Assembly (NCBI RefSeq): GCF_900113865.1
Contig: NZ_FOQY01000004.1
Span: 384,226 to 448,225 of the forward strand
DNA: 64,000 nt
Direction: 5' to 3'
From: Streptosporangium canum
Lineage (GTDB): Bacteria; Actinomycetota; Actinomycetes; Streptosporangiales; Streptosporangiaceae
In this document: positions 15,873 to 24,866 of the stretch, piece after piece
Position numbering within the stretch: the stretch's first letter is position 1
How the letters are laid out: each line of letters begins with the position of its first letter
Notes under the pieces: model-generated
Databases searched by the model: none
Told to the model about the DNA's origin: nothing
The model's input: only the letters and a program-made list of their open reading frames with translations
Translations under genes and position numbers: made by a program

Positions 15873-17930
15873 TTGCGAGTCCTGGCCGTTGTCCCCGCCC
15901 GTGGAGGTTCGGTGGGCGTCCCGCTGAAGAACCTGGCCGCGGTGGGCGGCACTCCCCTGGTCGCCCGCGCGGTGAAGGCCTGCGTGCGGGCCGAGCTGAT
16001 CGACGAGGTGGTGGTCAGCACCGACCACGCGGAGATCGCCGCCGTGGCCCGCGAGGCCGGAGCGACCGTGATCCACCGGCCGGAGGAGCTGAGCGACGCG
16101 ACCGCCTCCAGCGAGTCGGCCGTCCTGCACGTGCTCGACCACATGTCCGACAGCCCCGACGTGGTCGTCCTGGTGCAGTGCACCAGCGCCTTCATCGACC
16201 CCGCCGACCTGGACACCGCCATCGTCAAGGTCCTCGACGGCACCGCCGACGTGGTGTTCTCCGGGCTGCGGACGCACGAGTTCCTCTGGAGCGCCGCCGG
16301 CGCGGGCGTCAACCACGACCCGTCCTTCCGGCCGCGCCGGCAGGACCGCGAGCCGCACTTCCGTGAGACCGGCGCGTTCTACGTGATGCGCGCCGAGGGC
16401 CTGCGCGAGCACGGCCACCGCTTCTTCGGCGCCGTCGCCGTCCAGGAGGTGCCGCCGCGGCACGCCGTCGAGGTGGACACCGCCGAGGACCTGGAGATCG
16501 TCCGGGCGCTGGCGCCGTTCGTGGACCGGCCCGAGCCGATCGACGTGGACGCCGTGATCACCGACTTCGACGGCGTGCACACCGACGACCGCGCCTACGT
16601 CGACCAGGACGGCCGCGAGATGGTCGCGGTCAGCCGCTCCGACGGCATGGGCGTCGCGCTGCTGCGCCGGTCCGGCGTCAAGCTGATGATCATGTCCACC
16701 GAGCACAACCCGGTGGTCGCCGCCCGCGCCCGCAAGCTGGGCGTGCCGGTCCTGCAGGGCCTGACCGACAAGCGGACCGTGCTGCGCGACTGGCTGACCA
16801 TCGAAGGGCTGGACCCGGCCCGCGTCGCCTACATCGGCAACGACGTCAACGACCTGGGCCCGATGAGCGACGTCGGCTGGCCCGTCACGGTCCCCGACGC
16901 CCACCCCCTGGTCCGCGCCGCCGCCCGGACCGTGCTCACCAGGCCCGGCGGGGCGGGAGCCGTACGGGAGCTGTGCGACCGGGTCCTCGCGGCCCGCCCG
17001 GAGACCGCGGCCGTGCCCGCTCCCGCGCCCCGCGCCGAGCTGCGGCTCACCCCGGTCGCCAGGCCGGTCCAGATCGGCGACGCGCTGGTCGGCGCCGGCC
17101 GGCCGGTCTACGTGATCGGCGAGATCGGCATCAACCACAACGGCGACCTGGACATCGCGCGCAGGCTCATCGACGTGGCGGCCGAGGCGGGCTGCCAGGC
17201 GGTCAAGTTCCAGAAGCGCACCCCGGAGATCTGCGTGCCGCTGGAACAGCGCGACCAGATCCGGCAGACGCCGTGGGGCGAGATGACCTACATGGAGTAC
17301 AAGCTCAGGACCGAGTTCGGCCTGGACGAGTACACCGAGATCGCCGCCCACTGCCGGGAGCGGGGCCTGCACTGGTTCGCCTCGCCGTGGGACGTGCCGT
17401 CGGTGGACTTCCTGGAGTCCATGGACGTGGTCACCCACAAGATCGCCTCAGCCGGCGTGACCGACCTGGAGCTGCTCCGCGCGCTCGCCGCCACCGGCAA
17501 GCCGCTCATCCTGTCCACCGGCATGTCCACGCTGGAGGAGATCGACCGGGCGGTGGAGATCCTCGGCACCTCCAAGCTCGTGCTGATGCACGCCACCTCC
17601 ACCTACCCGCTCCCCCCGGAGGAGGCCAACCTCCGCACGATCGTCACCCTCCAGGAGCGGTACGGCGTGCCGGTCGGCTACTCCGGCCACGAGCGCGGCC
17701 TGCAGATCTCGCTCGCCGCGGTGACCCTCGGCGCGGTGACCGTGGAGCGGCACATCACGCTGGACCGCACCATGTGGGGCTCCGACCACGCCGCCTCGCT
17801 GGAGCCGGCCGGCCTGGAGCACCTGGTCCGCGACATCCGCATCATCGAGACCGCGCTCGGGGACGGCGTCAAGCGGGTCTTCCCCGGCGAGGAGGCCCCC
17901 AAGTCCCGCCTGCGCCGCGTCACCGTGTGA
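15873..17930 (+). CDS. Trifunctional CMP-nonulosonate synthetase / HAD phosphatase / NeuB-type synthase
   Basis: TTG start at 15873 with GAGGAG five bases upstream; 685 residues. Residues 1-220 are an acylneuraminate cytidylyltransferase (VVPARGGSVGVPLKNL, FRETGAFYVM). Residues 225-375 are a HAD phosphatase of the KdsC type (DFDG with Asp231 and Asp233, GNDVNDLGPM). From about 405 is a NeuB-type condensing synthase (GEIGINHNGDL, AVKFQKR, ILSTGMST, YSGHERG). The C-terminal SAF/antifreeze-like domain normally present in NeuB seems absent, since the protein ends at PKSRLRRVTV. In one chain it could condense phosphoenolpyruvate with an aldose (or its phosphate), dephosphorylate, and activate the sugar with CTP, supplying the downstream transferases. 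Whether the sugar is Neu5Ac, Kdn or another nonulosonate cannot be read from sequence. Confidence 0.9.
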   Translation: MRVLAVVPARGGSVGVPLKNLAAVGGTPLVARAVKACVRAELIDEVVVSTDHAEIAAVAREAGATVIHRPEELSDATASSESAVLHVLDHMSDSPDVVVLVQCTSAFIDPADLDTAIVKVLDGTADVVFSGLRTHEFLWSAAGAGVNHDPSFRPRRQDREPHFRETGAFYVMRAEGLREHGHRFFGAVAVQEVPPRHAVEVDTAEDLEIVRALAPFVDRPEPIDVDAVITDFDGVHTDDRAYVDQDGREMVAVSRSDGMGVALLRRSGVKLMIMSTEHNPVVAARARKLGVPVLQGLTDKRTVLRDWLTIEGLDPARVAYIGNDVNDLGPMSDVGWPVTVPDAHPLVRAAARTVLTRPGGAGAVRELCDRVLAARPETAAVPAPAPRAELRLTPVARPVQIGDALVGAGRPVYVIGEIGINHNGDLDIARRLIDVAAEAGCQAVKFQKRTPEICVPLEQRDQIRQTPWGEMTYMEYKLRTEFGLDEYTEIAAHCRERGLHWFASPWDVPSVDFLESMDVVTHKIASAGVTDLELLRALAATGKPLILSTGMSTLEEIDRAVEILGTSKLVLMHATSTYPLPPEEANLRTIVTLQERYGVPVGYSGHERGLQISLAAVTLGAVTVERHITLDRTMWGSDHAASLEPAGLEHLVRDIRIIETALGDGVKRVFPGEEAPKSRLRRVTV

Positions 17931-17979
17931 TCCGCGCCGGAGGCGGCGCCGCTTGTCCTCGCGGAGGACCGGATTCCGG

Positions 17980-18924
17980 ATGGGAAAGAGAAACTTGATC
18001 AAACTGTCCGTCGTCGTCCCGGTGCGGGACGTCGAGCTCTACATCTCCGACGCGCTGACCTCGCTCATCAGGAACGCGCACAGGGACTTCGAGTTCATCG
18101 TGGTGGACGACGGATCGGCGGACGCGACCGGGCAGATCATCGAGGACTTCCGCGAGGACCTGCCCGGCCTGGTCGTCCTGCGCAACGAGAGGCCGGTGGG
18201 GCTGGCCGACGCCCGCAACCTCGGGGTGTCGCTGGCCTCGGGCCGCTACCTGACCTTCATGGACGGCGACGACTGGCTGGCGCCCGGCTACCTCACCGAC
18301 CTGGTCGGGGCGATCGAACGGCTCGGCTGCGACTTCGTCCGGGTGGACCACGTCCAGGTGGAGGGCCGCAGGCGGGTGATCCACCGGGCGCCGCCGGCCC
18401 CCCGCGAGGTGGTGCTCAAGCCGCGCGACCACATCCTGCCCGCCGAGGTCAGGACCATGGTCGACTACCCCTACGCCTGGGCCGGGATCTACCGCCGCGA
18501 CCTCGGCGACCTGCTGACCTTCCCCGGGCACCTGCACACCGCCGAGGACCGGCCGTGGATCTGGCGGCTGCACCGTCAGGCGAGCTCGTTCGGGGTGGTC
18601 TCGCTGGCCGGGCTCTTCTACCGGCGGATGGTGCCCGGCTCGCTGACCCGGATCGGCGACGCCCGGCAGCTGCACTTCTTCGACGCCTTCGACCTCGTCT
18701 TCGCCGATCTGGAGGACGAGTTCGCGCCCAAGGCGGCACGCACCTTCTGCGCCCTGCTGGCCCACCACCTGGAGCTGGCCGACCGCTTCTCCCCCGAGCT
18801 CCGCGCCCGCTTCGAGCGGCGCGGCGTCGAAGCCCTGCGGCGGCTGCCCGGGGACCTGCTCGCCGGGACACGCCTGGACCCGGAACGCGACCAGATCCTG
18901 CGGCGGCTGTTGGAGGCCCGGTGA
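17980..18924 (+). CDS. Glycosyltransferase family 2
   Basis: ATG at 17980 is preceded by GGAGGA (17963-17968); a TTG at 17953 is also in frame. The roughly 314-residue protein opens with the GT-A motif KLSVVVPVRDVELYISDAL, followed by VVDDGSADAT, DARNLG and MDGDDW (metal-binding DXD), then a C-terminal helical tail. It lies 49 bases after the sialate fusion gene and its TGA overlaps the next gene's GTG (GTGA), so it is co-transcribed. A cytoplasmic-face transferase building the linkage or backbone of the sialylated polymer is likely; donor unknown. Confidence 0.85.
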   Translation: MGKRNLIKLSVVVPVRDVELYISDALTSLIRNAHRDFEFIVVDDGSADATGQIIEDFREDLPGLVVLRNERPVGLADARNLGVSLASGRYLTFMDGDDWLAPGYLTDLVGAIERLGCDFVRVDHVQVEGRRRVIHRAPPAPREVVLKPRDHILPAEVRTMVDYPYAWAGIYRRDLGDLLTFPGHLHTAEDRPWIWRLHRQASSFGVVSLAGLFYRRMVPGSLTRIGDARQLHFFDAFDLVFADLEDEFAPKAARTFCALLAHHLELADRFSPELRARFERRGVEALRRLPGDLLAGTRLDPERDQILRRLLEAR

Positions 18925-20210
18925 CGCAGCTTTTCTACGCCTCGACCCTGTTCGGCGCGATGACGCTGGCGGCGGCGATCGACGACGGCCGCTTCGGACC
19001 GCGCGACGGCCGCCGGATCCTGCTGGTCTCCAACAACGCGGCCATCCCGGAGATCACCCCGTCCCTGGACCAGGTCCCCGGCTTCGCCGCGCTGCGTCCG
19101 CGCTTCGACGAGGTCCGGTCGTGGAACGACGTCGTGGCCCCGCTGCACCCGTCGGACTGGAGAGCCCGGATCATCGAGGTCCCGATGCTGGGCCGCCTGC
19201 TGCTGTCCCATCTCTCCCTGGACGGCGGCCCGGACGAGCTGATCCTGGAGTCCGTCGCGGTCCCTCCGTCGCGGACCCTCGCCGGTCTGGTCAAGGACTG
19301 CCCGATCACGGTCTACTCCGACGGCCTGATGAGCTACGGTCCCACCCGCGACCCGCTCCCGTCGGAGATCTCCGGCCGGATCACCCGCCTGCTCCACCTC
19401 GACCTCGTGCCGGGCCTGTCCCCGCTGCTGCTGTCGGAGTACGGCGTGCCCGCCGAGACCCTTCCGGACCGGGCCTTCCTCGACGTGATCGCGCAGAGCG
19501 GCGCGGCCGGGGAGGAGACCCGGGACCTGCCCGCCGGGCCGCCGATGATCCTCGGCCAGTACCTGTCCGCGCTGGACATCGTCACCCCCGAGGAGGAGGC
19601 CGGGCTCCACGCGGACATGCTGCGCGGCCTGGCCGCCCGGGGGTTCGGCACCGTGCTGTTCAAGCCCCACCCGGCCGCCGGGCGGCGGCACGCCCAGCGC
19701 CTCCGCGAGACGGCCGCAGAGCTGGGCGTGCGGCTGGCGGTGGCGGGAGAGGGCGTCGCGGCGGAGTCGTGCTTCGCCGCGCTCAGGCCCGCCCTCGTGG
19801 TGGGGTGCTTCTCCACCGCCCTGATCACCGCCAGGCGGCACTTCGGCCTGCCGGTGGCGGCGATGGGCGGGGAACTGGTCCTGGAACGGCTCTCGCCGTA
19901 CGAGAACAGCAACCGCATACCCGCCACCATCACCGACGCCCTGCTCCCCCGGCTGTCGGCCGACGGGACGCTGGAGGAGCCGCCGCCGGTGGACCTTCAG
20001 GCCCTGGTCCGCGCCGTCGGCTACTGCATGCGGAGCGAGACCCACCCCGGCCTGCGCGAGCAGGCCGCCGCCTACCTCGACGCCCACGGGCCCGCCCGCT
20101 ACTTCAAGCGGCAGCGCCTGGCCGCCCTGGGGCTGGCCCCCGCGCCCTCCGCCCGGCAGCCCGGCGCTCTGGACAGGCTCCGCCACCGCCTGTCCCGAGC
20201 GCTTTCCTGA
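18921..20210 (+). CDS. Polysialyltransferase-family glycosyltransferase
   Basis: GTG at 18921 (GGAGG five bases before) overlaps the GT2 stop. The 429-residue protein starts TQLFYASTLFGAMTLAAAI, carries LLVSNNAAIPE and later VLFKPHPAAGRRH and VVGCFSTALITARRHFG, the two signature blocks of the alpha-2,8-polysialyltransferase-type GT-B fold (CMP-sialic acid dependent in capsule systems). With the CMP-nonulosonate fusion enzyme two genes upstream it probably polymerises or adds nonulosonic acid on a surface glycan. An alternative linkage or a single addition cannot be excluded. Confidence 0.8.
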   Translation: MTQLFYASTLFGAMTLAAAIDDGRFGPRDGRRILLVSNNAAIPEITPSLDQVPGFAALRPRFDEVRSWNDVVAPLHPSDWRARIIEVPMLGRLLLSHLSLDGGPDELILESVAVPPSRTLAGLVKDCPITVYSDGLMSYGPTRDPLPSEISGRITRLLHLDLVPGLSPLLLSEYGVPAETLPDRAFLDVIAQSGAAGEETRDLPAGPPMILGQYLSALDIVTPEEEAGLHADMLRGLAARGFGTVLFKPHPAAGRRHAQRLRETAAELGVRLAVAGEGVAAESCFAALRPALVVGCFSTALITARRHFGLPVAAMGGELVLERLSPYENSNRIPATITDALLPRLSADGTLEEPPPVDLQALVRAVGYCMRSETHPGLREQAAAYLDAHGPARYFKRQRLAALGLAPAPSARQPGALDRLRHRLSRALS

Positions 20211-20266
20211 CCCGTACGGCCCACCGCCCCCGATCAGGCTTCTCTCCGGATGGTTCCAGCGGGAAA

Positions 20267-20450
20267 TCAGGGCTCGGCACAGAACACCACACCGCGCACT
20301 CGTATGACGGTCTCCGCCGCCGACGCGGCCAGAGCGTCGACCGTGGACCCCGACGCCGGCAGCGACACCACGTCCTTCAGCCCGGGGCCCCAGCCGTTCG
20401 ACGAGCATCGCGGCCTGCTCCGGCGGGCGGAACCCGGCCAACCACGTGCG
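20267..20450 (-). pseudogene. Possible decayed coding remnant
   Basis: On the minus strand a protein-like stretch reads TWLAGFRPPEQAAMLVERLG in one frame and continues after an apparent one-base shift as KDVVSLPASGSTVDALAASA...VRGVVFCAEP before a stop at 20267. No family is recognised and no start is visible. It may be the last 60 residues of a frameshifted gene between the convergent transferases, or simply composition. Confidence 0.25.
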
Positions 20451-20456
20451 AGTCCG

Positions 20457-21659
20457 TCAGCCCAGCGCCCTGAGGTAGCGGCGCATCCGGCGCTTGGCCC
20501 GGTAGCCGACGCGCAGCACGTTGGGCGGGACCTCGACCCGCAGGCGGGCGCGGCGCCGGGCGGCGACGTGCTGCGGGCCGTCGAGCAGCGACCGGGCCGG
20601 GGCCCGGCGTCCCGCACGGACCTGGGCGACCAGCGTGACCATCTGGGACACCCAGTCGCTCTCCCCACGCGGGTGGAAGTAGTTGGCCTGGCACCAGGCC
20701 TCGTCCGGGGTACGGAAGCGGCTCTCGGACAGGTCGTCCAGCGTGCCGAGCAGGCCGCTGTCCTCGAAGACCAGGTTGATCATCTCGGCGCCGACCCCGA
20801 AGTCCGACAGCACCAGCAGGGGCACCGACTGGGCGATCGCCTCCAGCGCGGCGGTCGAGCTGACCGTGACGAATCCGGCAGCGTGCGCCAGGTGCTCGTG
20901 CATGGGCCCCACGGCGAACCGCACGGCGCCGGGACTGACCCGGCCGCCGTCGGCCAGTGACTGCCACAGGCGCTGGTAGTGGTGGCGCTCGTTGTGGGTC
21001 TGCCGCTCGGTGTCCAGGGCGCGGAGCTTGACCACCACGTCGAGGTCGGGCCGCCGCTCGGCCAGCGCGGCCAGCGCGAGCAGGATCCGCTCGCGCTCCT
21101 CCCTGCGCCTGGGCACCTTGGCCTGGGTCGCGAACACCACCCGGTCGCGCGGGCCGGTGACGGGGACCTCCTCGCCGCCGTGGAGGAACGGCAGCCGGGT
21201 CAGGCCCACCGCCCCGCCTCCGCCCAGCTCCCGGCCGAGCGCCGAGAACTCCTCGACCTCCCGCTCGCTGTGCAGGACGAACAGGTCGCATCCGCTGCGG
21301 AACACCCATGCCTTCTCGGTCGCCGGGATGGAGATCCCCGGCAGCCCGGAGATGAACACCGGTCTCGGCGTCAGACCGGCGAGCACCTCGCTGACCAGCA
21401 CGTCCACCACGGGCCCGGTGCAGGCGACGAGCACCACGTCCGGCCTGAACCGCTCGGCGGCCCGGCGCAGCGCACGGGCCGACAGCACGGGCGGATCGGC
21501 TGCCGCACCCGCGACGGCCGCGTGGATCTGGGCCGGGGAGGGCGTGATGGGCGTACGGATCACCGTCAGCTCCGCCGTACAGCTCGAAGGCAGGTCCCCG
21601 AGCAGGTGGGCGGCCCACTTCAGGTAGGAGTCCGAGTCGGCCACGGCCAGGACCTTCAC
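20457..21659 (-). CDS. Putative glycosyltransferase (DUF6716 type)
   Basis: GTG at 21659 overlaps the stop of the upstream gene (GTGA), giving 400 residues that begin VKVLAVADSDSYLKWAAHLL. Features are VVLVACTGPVVDVLVSEVL, VFISGLPGISIPATEKAWVFR, VVFATQAKVPRRREERERIL, and a C-terminal GFVTVSSTAALEAIAQSVP block typical of GT-B nucleotide-sugar binding. The tail is Arg-rich (RAKRRMRRYLRALG). This family co-occurs with polysialyltransferase-like genes in actinobacteria. Placed divergently in the nonulosonate locus, it is probably another surface-glycan transferase; acceptor and donor are unknown. Confidence 0.7.
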   Translation of the reverse strand: MKVLAVADSDSYLKWAAHLLGDLPSSCTAELTVIRTPITPSPAQIHAAVAGAAADPPVLSARALRRAAERFRPDVVLVACTGPVVDVLVSEVLAGLTPRPVFISGLPGISIPATEKAWVFRSGCDLFVLHSEREVEEFSALGRELGGGGAVGLTRLPFLHGGEEVPVTGPRDRVVFATQAKVPRRREERERILLALAALAERRPDLDVVVKLRALDTERQTHNERHHYQRLWQSLADGGRVSPGAVRFAVGPMHEHLAHAAGFVTVSSTAALEAIAQSVPLLVLSDFGVGAEMINLVFEDSGLLGTLDDLSESRFRTPDEAWCQANYFHPRGESDWVSQMVTLVAQVRAGRRAPARSLLDGPQHVAARRRARLRVEVPPNVLRVGYRAKRRMRRYLRALG

Positions 21660-22705
21660 GCTGTAGCTCCAGTGTCGTGATGGGCGAACATCGACAGGTG
21701 GGAACGGAGTGAGGGCGCCGCCTGGGCGGTCCACCACTCCTCGGGGACGTCCACCGTCTCCACGGCCACGCCCCGGGCCGAGAGCAGGACCCGCAGGGAG
21801 GTGACCGCGGTGGACGGCAGGCTCAGCACCCGCTGTTCGGCGGCGAGTCCGCGCAGGGTCATCTCGGCGGGGATCCCGCCGTCGTAGACGGTGATCCCGG
21901 GCTGTTCCCCGACCCGGGCGAGATCATGGGGGTCCTCCCTGCGGTGCGGGAAGTACGCGACCGGCTCGGACGAGCCGAGCCCGGCCAGCCAGGTGAAGTA
22001 ACGGTCGCGGTGGATCAGGCCGTTGCGCACCAGCGAGGTGCCGAGCACGACGGTGCGCTCCTCGGGACGGGGCCTGCGCAGGGGCTGCGACCGCAGCCAG
22101 GCGAAGTCGTGGGCGACCAGCTCCGCGCCCCTGTCCCGTACGGCCCGCGCCAGCTCGGCGGGGACGGGCAGGGCCGTGAAGATCGACAGCCGGCCGGATC
22201 GGGCGGCGGCGCGCAGCCGCAGGCCGGCCGCCGTTCCCAGCGCGCTCCTGAGCCCGGACCCGAGCGGGCGCGCCGTGGCGCGGGCCCGTAGCAGCGGCGT
22301 CCAGATCCGCCCGGTGAGCAGTTCCAGGAGCCTGATGGTCGCCAGGCCGTCGTCGACGATCACGATGCGTCCCGGCAGGGCGGTCAGCCAGCCGAACTGC
22401 ACCTTGCCGGAGAAGGCGTCGCCGACCACCCAGGTCGTGCCCCGGCGGGGTCTGGGCATCTCGGGCTCGGGGGCGGCCAGTTCCAGGCCGCCGGGGAGGC
22501 CGAGCCGGGAGATCTCGCGGCGGGTGACGACAAGAGGGCGCAGACCGGCGCGGGGCAGCACCCGGGTACGGGCGCCGAGCAGTCCGGCGTGGTGGGCCTC
22601 CACGGCGCAGAGCATCTGCAGCGGGGACTCCACCCAGGCGACGGCCGAACCCTGCTCCCGCGCGTGGTCCCGGCCGTTCTCCACGCCGGACGATGACCCG
22701 TTCAC
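21656..22705 (-). CDS. Sialyltransferase/polysialyltransferase-like protein
   Basis: GTG at 22705 follows GGTGAGG; a second GTG at 22684 is possible. About 349 residues opening AVAWVESPLQMLCAVEAHHA, the ESPLQ-type start shared by lipooligosaccharide sialyltransferase (GT52) and polysialyltransferase-like proteins. Later blocks are TWVVGDAFSGKVQFGWLTAL, IVIVDDGLATIRLLELL, YFPHRREDPHDL and RVLSLPSTAVTSLRVLL, consistent with a CMP-sialate-binding GT-B fold. It forms a two-gene operon with the DUF6716 transferase (4-base overlap), convergent to the NeuA/NeuB operon. Exact family assignment is by eye only. Confidence 0.65.
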   Translation of the reverse strand: MNGSSSGVENGRDHAREQGSAVAWVESPLQMLCAVEAHHAGLLGARTRVLPRAGLRPLVVTRREISRLGLPGGLELAAPEPEMPRPRRGTTWVVGDAFSGKVQFGWLTALPGRIVIVDDGLATIRLLELLTGRIWTPLLRARATARPLGSGLRSALGTAAGLRLRAAARSGRLSIFTALPVPAELARAVRDRGAELVAHDFAWLRSQPLRRPRPEERTVVLGTSLVRNGLIHRDRYFTWLAGLGSSEPVAYFPHRREDPHDLARVGEQPGITVYDGGIPAEMTLRGLAAEQRVLSLPSTAVTSLRVLLSARGVAVETVDVPEEWWTAQAAPSLRSHLSMFAHHDTGATA

Positions 22706-22802
22706 GACCGCCTCACCGTAACCCGGATGTCTTACACGTCCAGGAACTGCGGGTGAACACCCGAATACGCCCACTTGCGCGCCCGGTGCGGAACGATCTA
22801 CC

Positions 22803-22831
22803 GTGGTGTACGGAACGGTTTCGTACACCAC
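22803..22831. promoter_or_regulatory. Palindromic operator ahead of the SDR-TetR operon
   Basis: Perfect 10-bp arms GTGGTGTACG (22803-22812) and CGTACACCAC (22822-22831) around a 9-bp spacer lie 40 bases before the SDR start codon. The pattern and position fit the operator of the TetR repressor encoded immediately downstream (23759). Confidence 0.65.
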
Positions 22832-22870
22832 GCCTCCCATCCCGATCGCCCACCTCAGAGGAGACAGGCC

Positions 22871-23743
22871 ATGTGGACTCCGGACGACATCCCCGACCTG
22901 ACCGGTTCCACCGCGGTGGTCACCGGCGCCAACGGCGGCATCGGGCTGCCGACCGCGGCACGACTGGCCGGGCGCGGCGCCCGGGTGATCATGACCGCGC
23001 GCGACCTCGCCAGGGGGGAGGCGGCGGTGAAGGCGGTCCGGGCGGAGGCACCGGGCGCGCGGATCGAGCTGAGAGCGCTGGATCTCGCCGACCTGGGCTC
23101 GGTGCGAGGATTCGCGGCCGGCTTCGACGGACCGATCGACATATTGGTCAACAATGCAGGAATCGGCATGATTCCTCGGCGGACCACCGCCGACGGCTTC
23201 GAGATGCAGTTCGGCACCAACCATCTGGGCCACTTCGCGCTGACCGGGCTGCTGCTGCCCCATCTGCTCGCCAGACCGGGCGCCCGGGTCGTCACGGTCT
23301 CCAGCGACGCGCACAGCCTGGGCAGAATCGACTTCGACGACCTGGGGCTCGAGCGCGGGTACGGACGGTTCTCGGCCTACGGCAGATCGAAGCTGGCCAA
23401 CCTGCTGTTCACGCTGGAACTGCAGCGCCGGGCGGGGGGACGGCTGCTCAGCGTGGCCACCCACCCCGGCGCCACGGCCACCGGCATCATGAAGCTGGGC
23501 GTGCTCACCCGGCCGGCCAACGCCCTCATGCGGCTGGCGCTCCAGTCTCCCGACAGGGGCGCGGCCCCCTCCCTCTACGCCGCCACCTCTCCCGAGGTGA
23601 CCGGAGGCCAGTTCATCGGTCCCGGCCCGAAGGCGCTGACCCCTTCGCCCAAGGCGCTGGACGAGATCGTGGCCCGGCGGCTGTGGGAGACGTCGGAGGA
23701 GCTCACAAGCGTACGATTCGAGACGATCACACAGCACTCGTAG
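22871..23743 (+). CDS. Short-chain dehydrogenase/reductase
   Basis: ATG at 22871 with GAGGAG upstream; 290 residues. Classical SDR features: TGANGGIG dinucleotide-binding motif near residue 20, NNAGIG, the catalytic Tyr and Lys in [10 protein letters not shown] with Ser in VTVSSDAH. The long-type retinol dehydrogenase/WWOX-like arrangement ([15 protein letters not shown]) suggests oxidation or reduction of a bulky alcohol/ketone with NADP(H). It is the first gene of a two-gene operon with a TetR regulator and is probably repressed by it through the palindrome at 22803-22831. Confidence 0.88.
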   Translation: MWTPDDIPDLTGSTAVVTGANGGIGLPTAARLAGRGARVIMTARDLARGEAAVKAVRAEAPGARIELRALDLADLGSVRGFAAGFDGPIDILVNNAGIGMIPRRTTADGFEMQFGTNHLGHFALTGLLLPHLLARPGARVVTVSSDAHSLGRIDFDDLGLERGYGRFSAYGRSKLANLLFTLELQRRAGGRLLSVATHPGATATGIMKLGVLTRPANALMRLALQSPDRGAAPSLYAATSPEVTGGQFIGPGPKALTPSPKALDEIVARRLWETSEELTSVRFETITQHS

Positions 23744-23758
23744 CCCACCGGAGGCATC

Positions 23759-24337
23759 TTGCGGCTCGACCCCAGGCGAGAGCGGGCGATTCTCGACGCG
23801 ACCATGGAACTGCTCTCCGAGGTCGGATTCGACCGCATGTCCGTCGACCAGATCGCCAAGCGCGCCAGCGCGAGCAAGGCCACGATCTACCGCCGCTGGC
23901 CGGGCAAGGAGGCCCTGGTCGTGGACCTGGTCTGCAACCATCTGGAGATCGACGTCGCACCTCCGCCCGACACGGGGTCGATGCGCGGCGACCTCGTGGC
24001 GGTGGTGGCCGGATTCTGCCGGACCCTGGAGCAGCAGCACGGCCTGGTCTTCGCGCTGGTCCCCGCCCTGCTCACCGCCCCCGGCCTGGCGGCCGCCCTG
24101 CGCGCCAACGTGCCGCGCCCCGACATCACCGGCACCGTCCCGCTCCTCGACCGCGCCCGCGAGCGGGGCGAGCTGCCGGGCGGGGCCGACCCCGGCGAGA
24201 TCAGGAAGGTCACCGAGGCGCTGGTCTGGCACCGGCTCCTCATCACCGGAGAGCCACTGGACGACGCCTTCGCCGAGGAGACGGTCGACCGGGTGCTGCT
24301 GCCGCTGATCCACGCCTGGTCCACGGCCACCACCTGA
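23759..24337 (+). CDS. TetR/AcrR-family regulator
   Basis: TTG start at 23759 with GGAGG four bases upstream, 15 bases after the SDR stop. 192 residues: N-terminal helix-turn-helix (AILDATMELLSEVGFDRMSVDQIAKRASASKATIYRRW split across the HTH) and a TetR_C ligand domain with the pattern of the C11-like subfamily (RGDLVAVVAGF, FALVPALL, LVWHRLLITGEPLD). Likely autorepressor of the SDR operon. No ligand can be inferred. Confidence 0.88.
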   Translation: MRLDPRRERAILDATMELLSEVGFDRMSVDQIAKRASASKATIYRRWPGKEALVVDLVCNHLEIDVAPPPDTGSMRGDLVAVVAGFCRTLEQQHGLVFALVPALLTAPGLAAALRANVPRPDITGTVPLLDRARERGELPGGADPGEIRKVTEALVWHRLLITGEPLDDAFAEETVDRVLLPLIHAWSTATT

Positions 24338-24693
24338 TCAAATCGGGTGTTTTCGCAGGTAAAACAGGGTCAAGACAAAAGATCTACGATGATGGTGAAA
24401 CCGGGGGGCGGGGAAAGACCGGCCCGGCGGCTCCCCGCCGGCGCCGACGCCCGCAAATGCCTGCTCCGCAGGCGTTCCCGGCCCCGCACCGGCCGCCGGA
24501 CGCCTCGCCGAGGATCTTGAGTGCGGCCAAGTCTTCCCCCTCGATTCAGACGTATTCCCAAGTCAGGGCAATGTGCCGGACTTGTAATCGTTTGTCCGGT
24601 TCACGTAGCTTCTACTCATTCCTGGTGAACGCCTAGGACCAACCAGTCCTACGCATTGCCAATACATTGCCCGACCGTGCTGCACCCAAGCGG

Positions 24694-24850
24694 ATCGCTC
24701 CGCCCGGTGATCACGGCCGCCGAATCCGCGAATCTCGCGGAACCGGGGAACCACCGTTCTTGGGGTGAATCGGCGCCTCCGCGCGCCGTAGGGCACTTCC
24801 CAGCCCGAACCCGTCAGCTAACCCGGTAGGCGGAATGAGAAGCGAAGCAA
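24694..24850 (+). ncRNA. Cyclic di-AMP (ydaO/yuaA) riboswitch
   Basis: The leader of the CHAP gene contains the conserved ydaO elements in order: CGAATCCG, CGCGGAACCGGGGAACCA, TTGGGGTGAATC, and the near-invariant block CCGAACCCGTCAGCTAACC followed by CGGTAGGCGG. Flanking CGCTCCGCC and GGCGGAATGAGAAGCG can form the closing P1 helix. In actinobacteria this riboswitch precedes cell-wall hydrolases, as here, and high c-di-AMP generally turns expression off. Exact ends are approximate. Confidence 0.9.
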
Positions 24851-24866
24851 GGAGTCACACCCCCGC

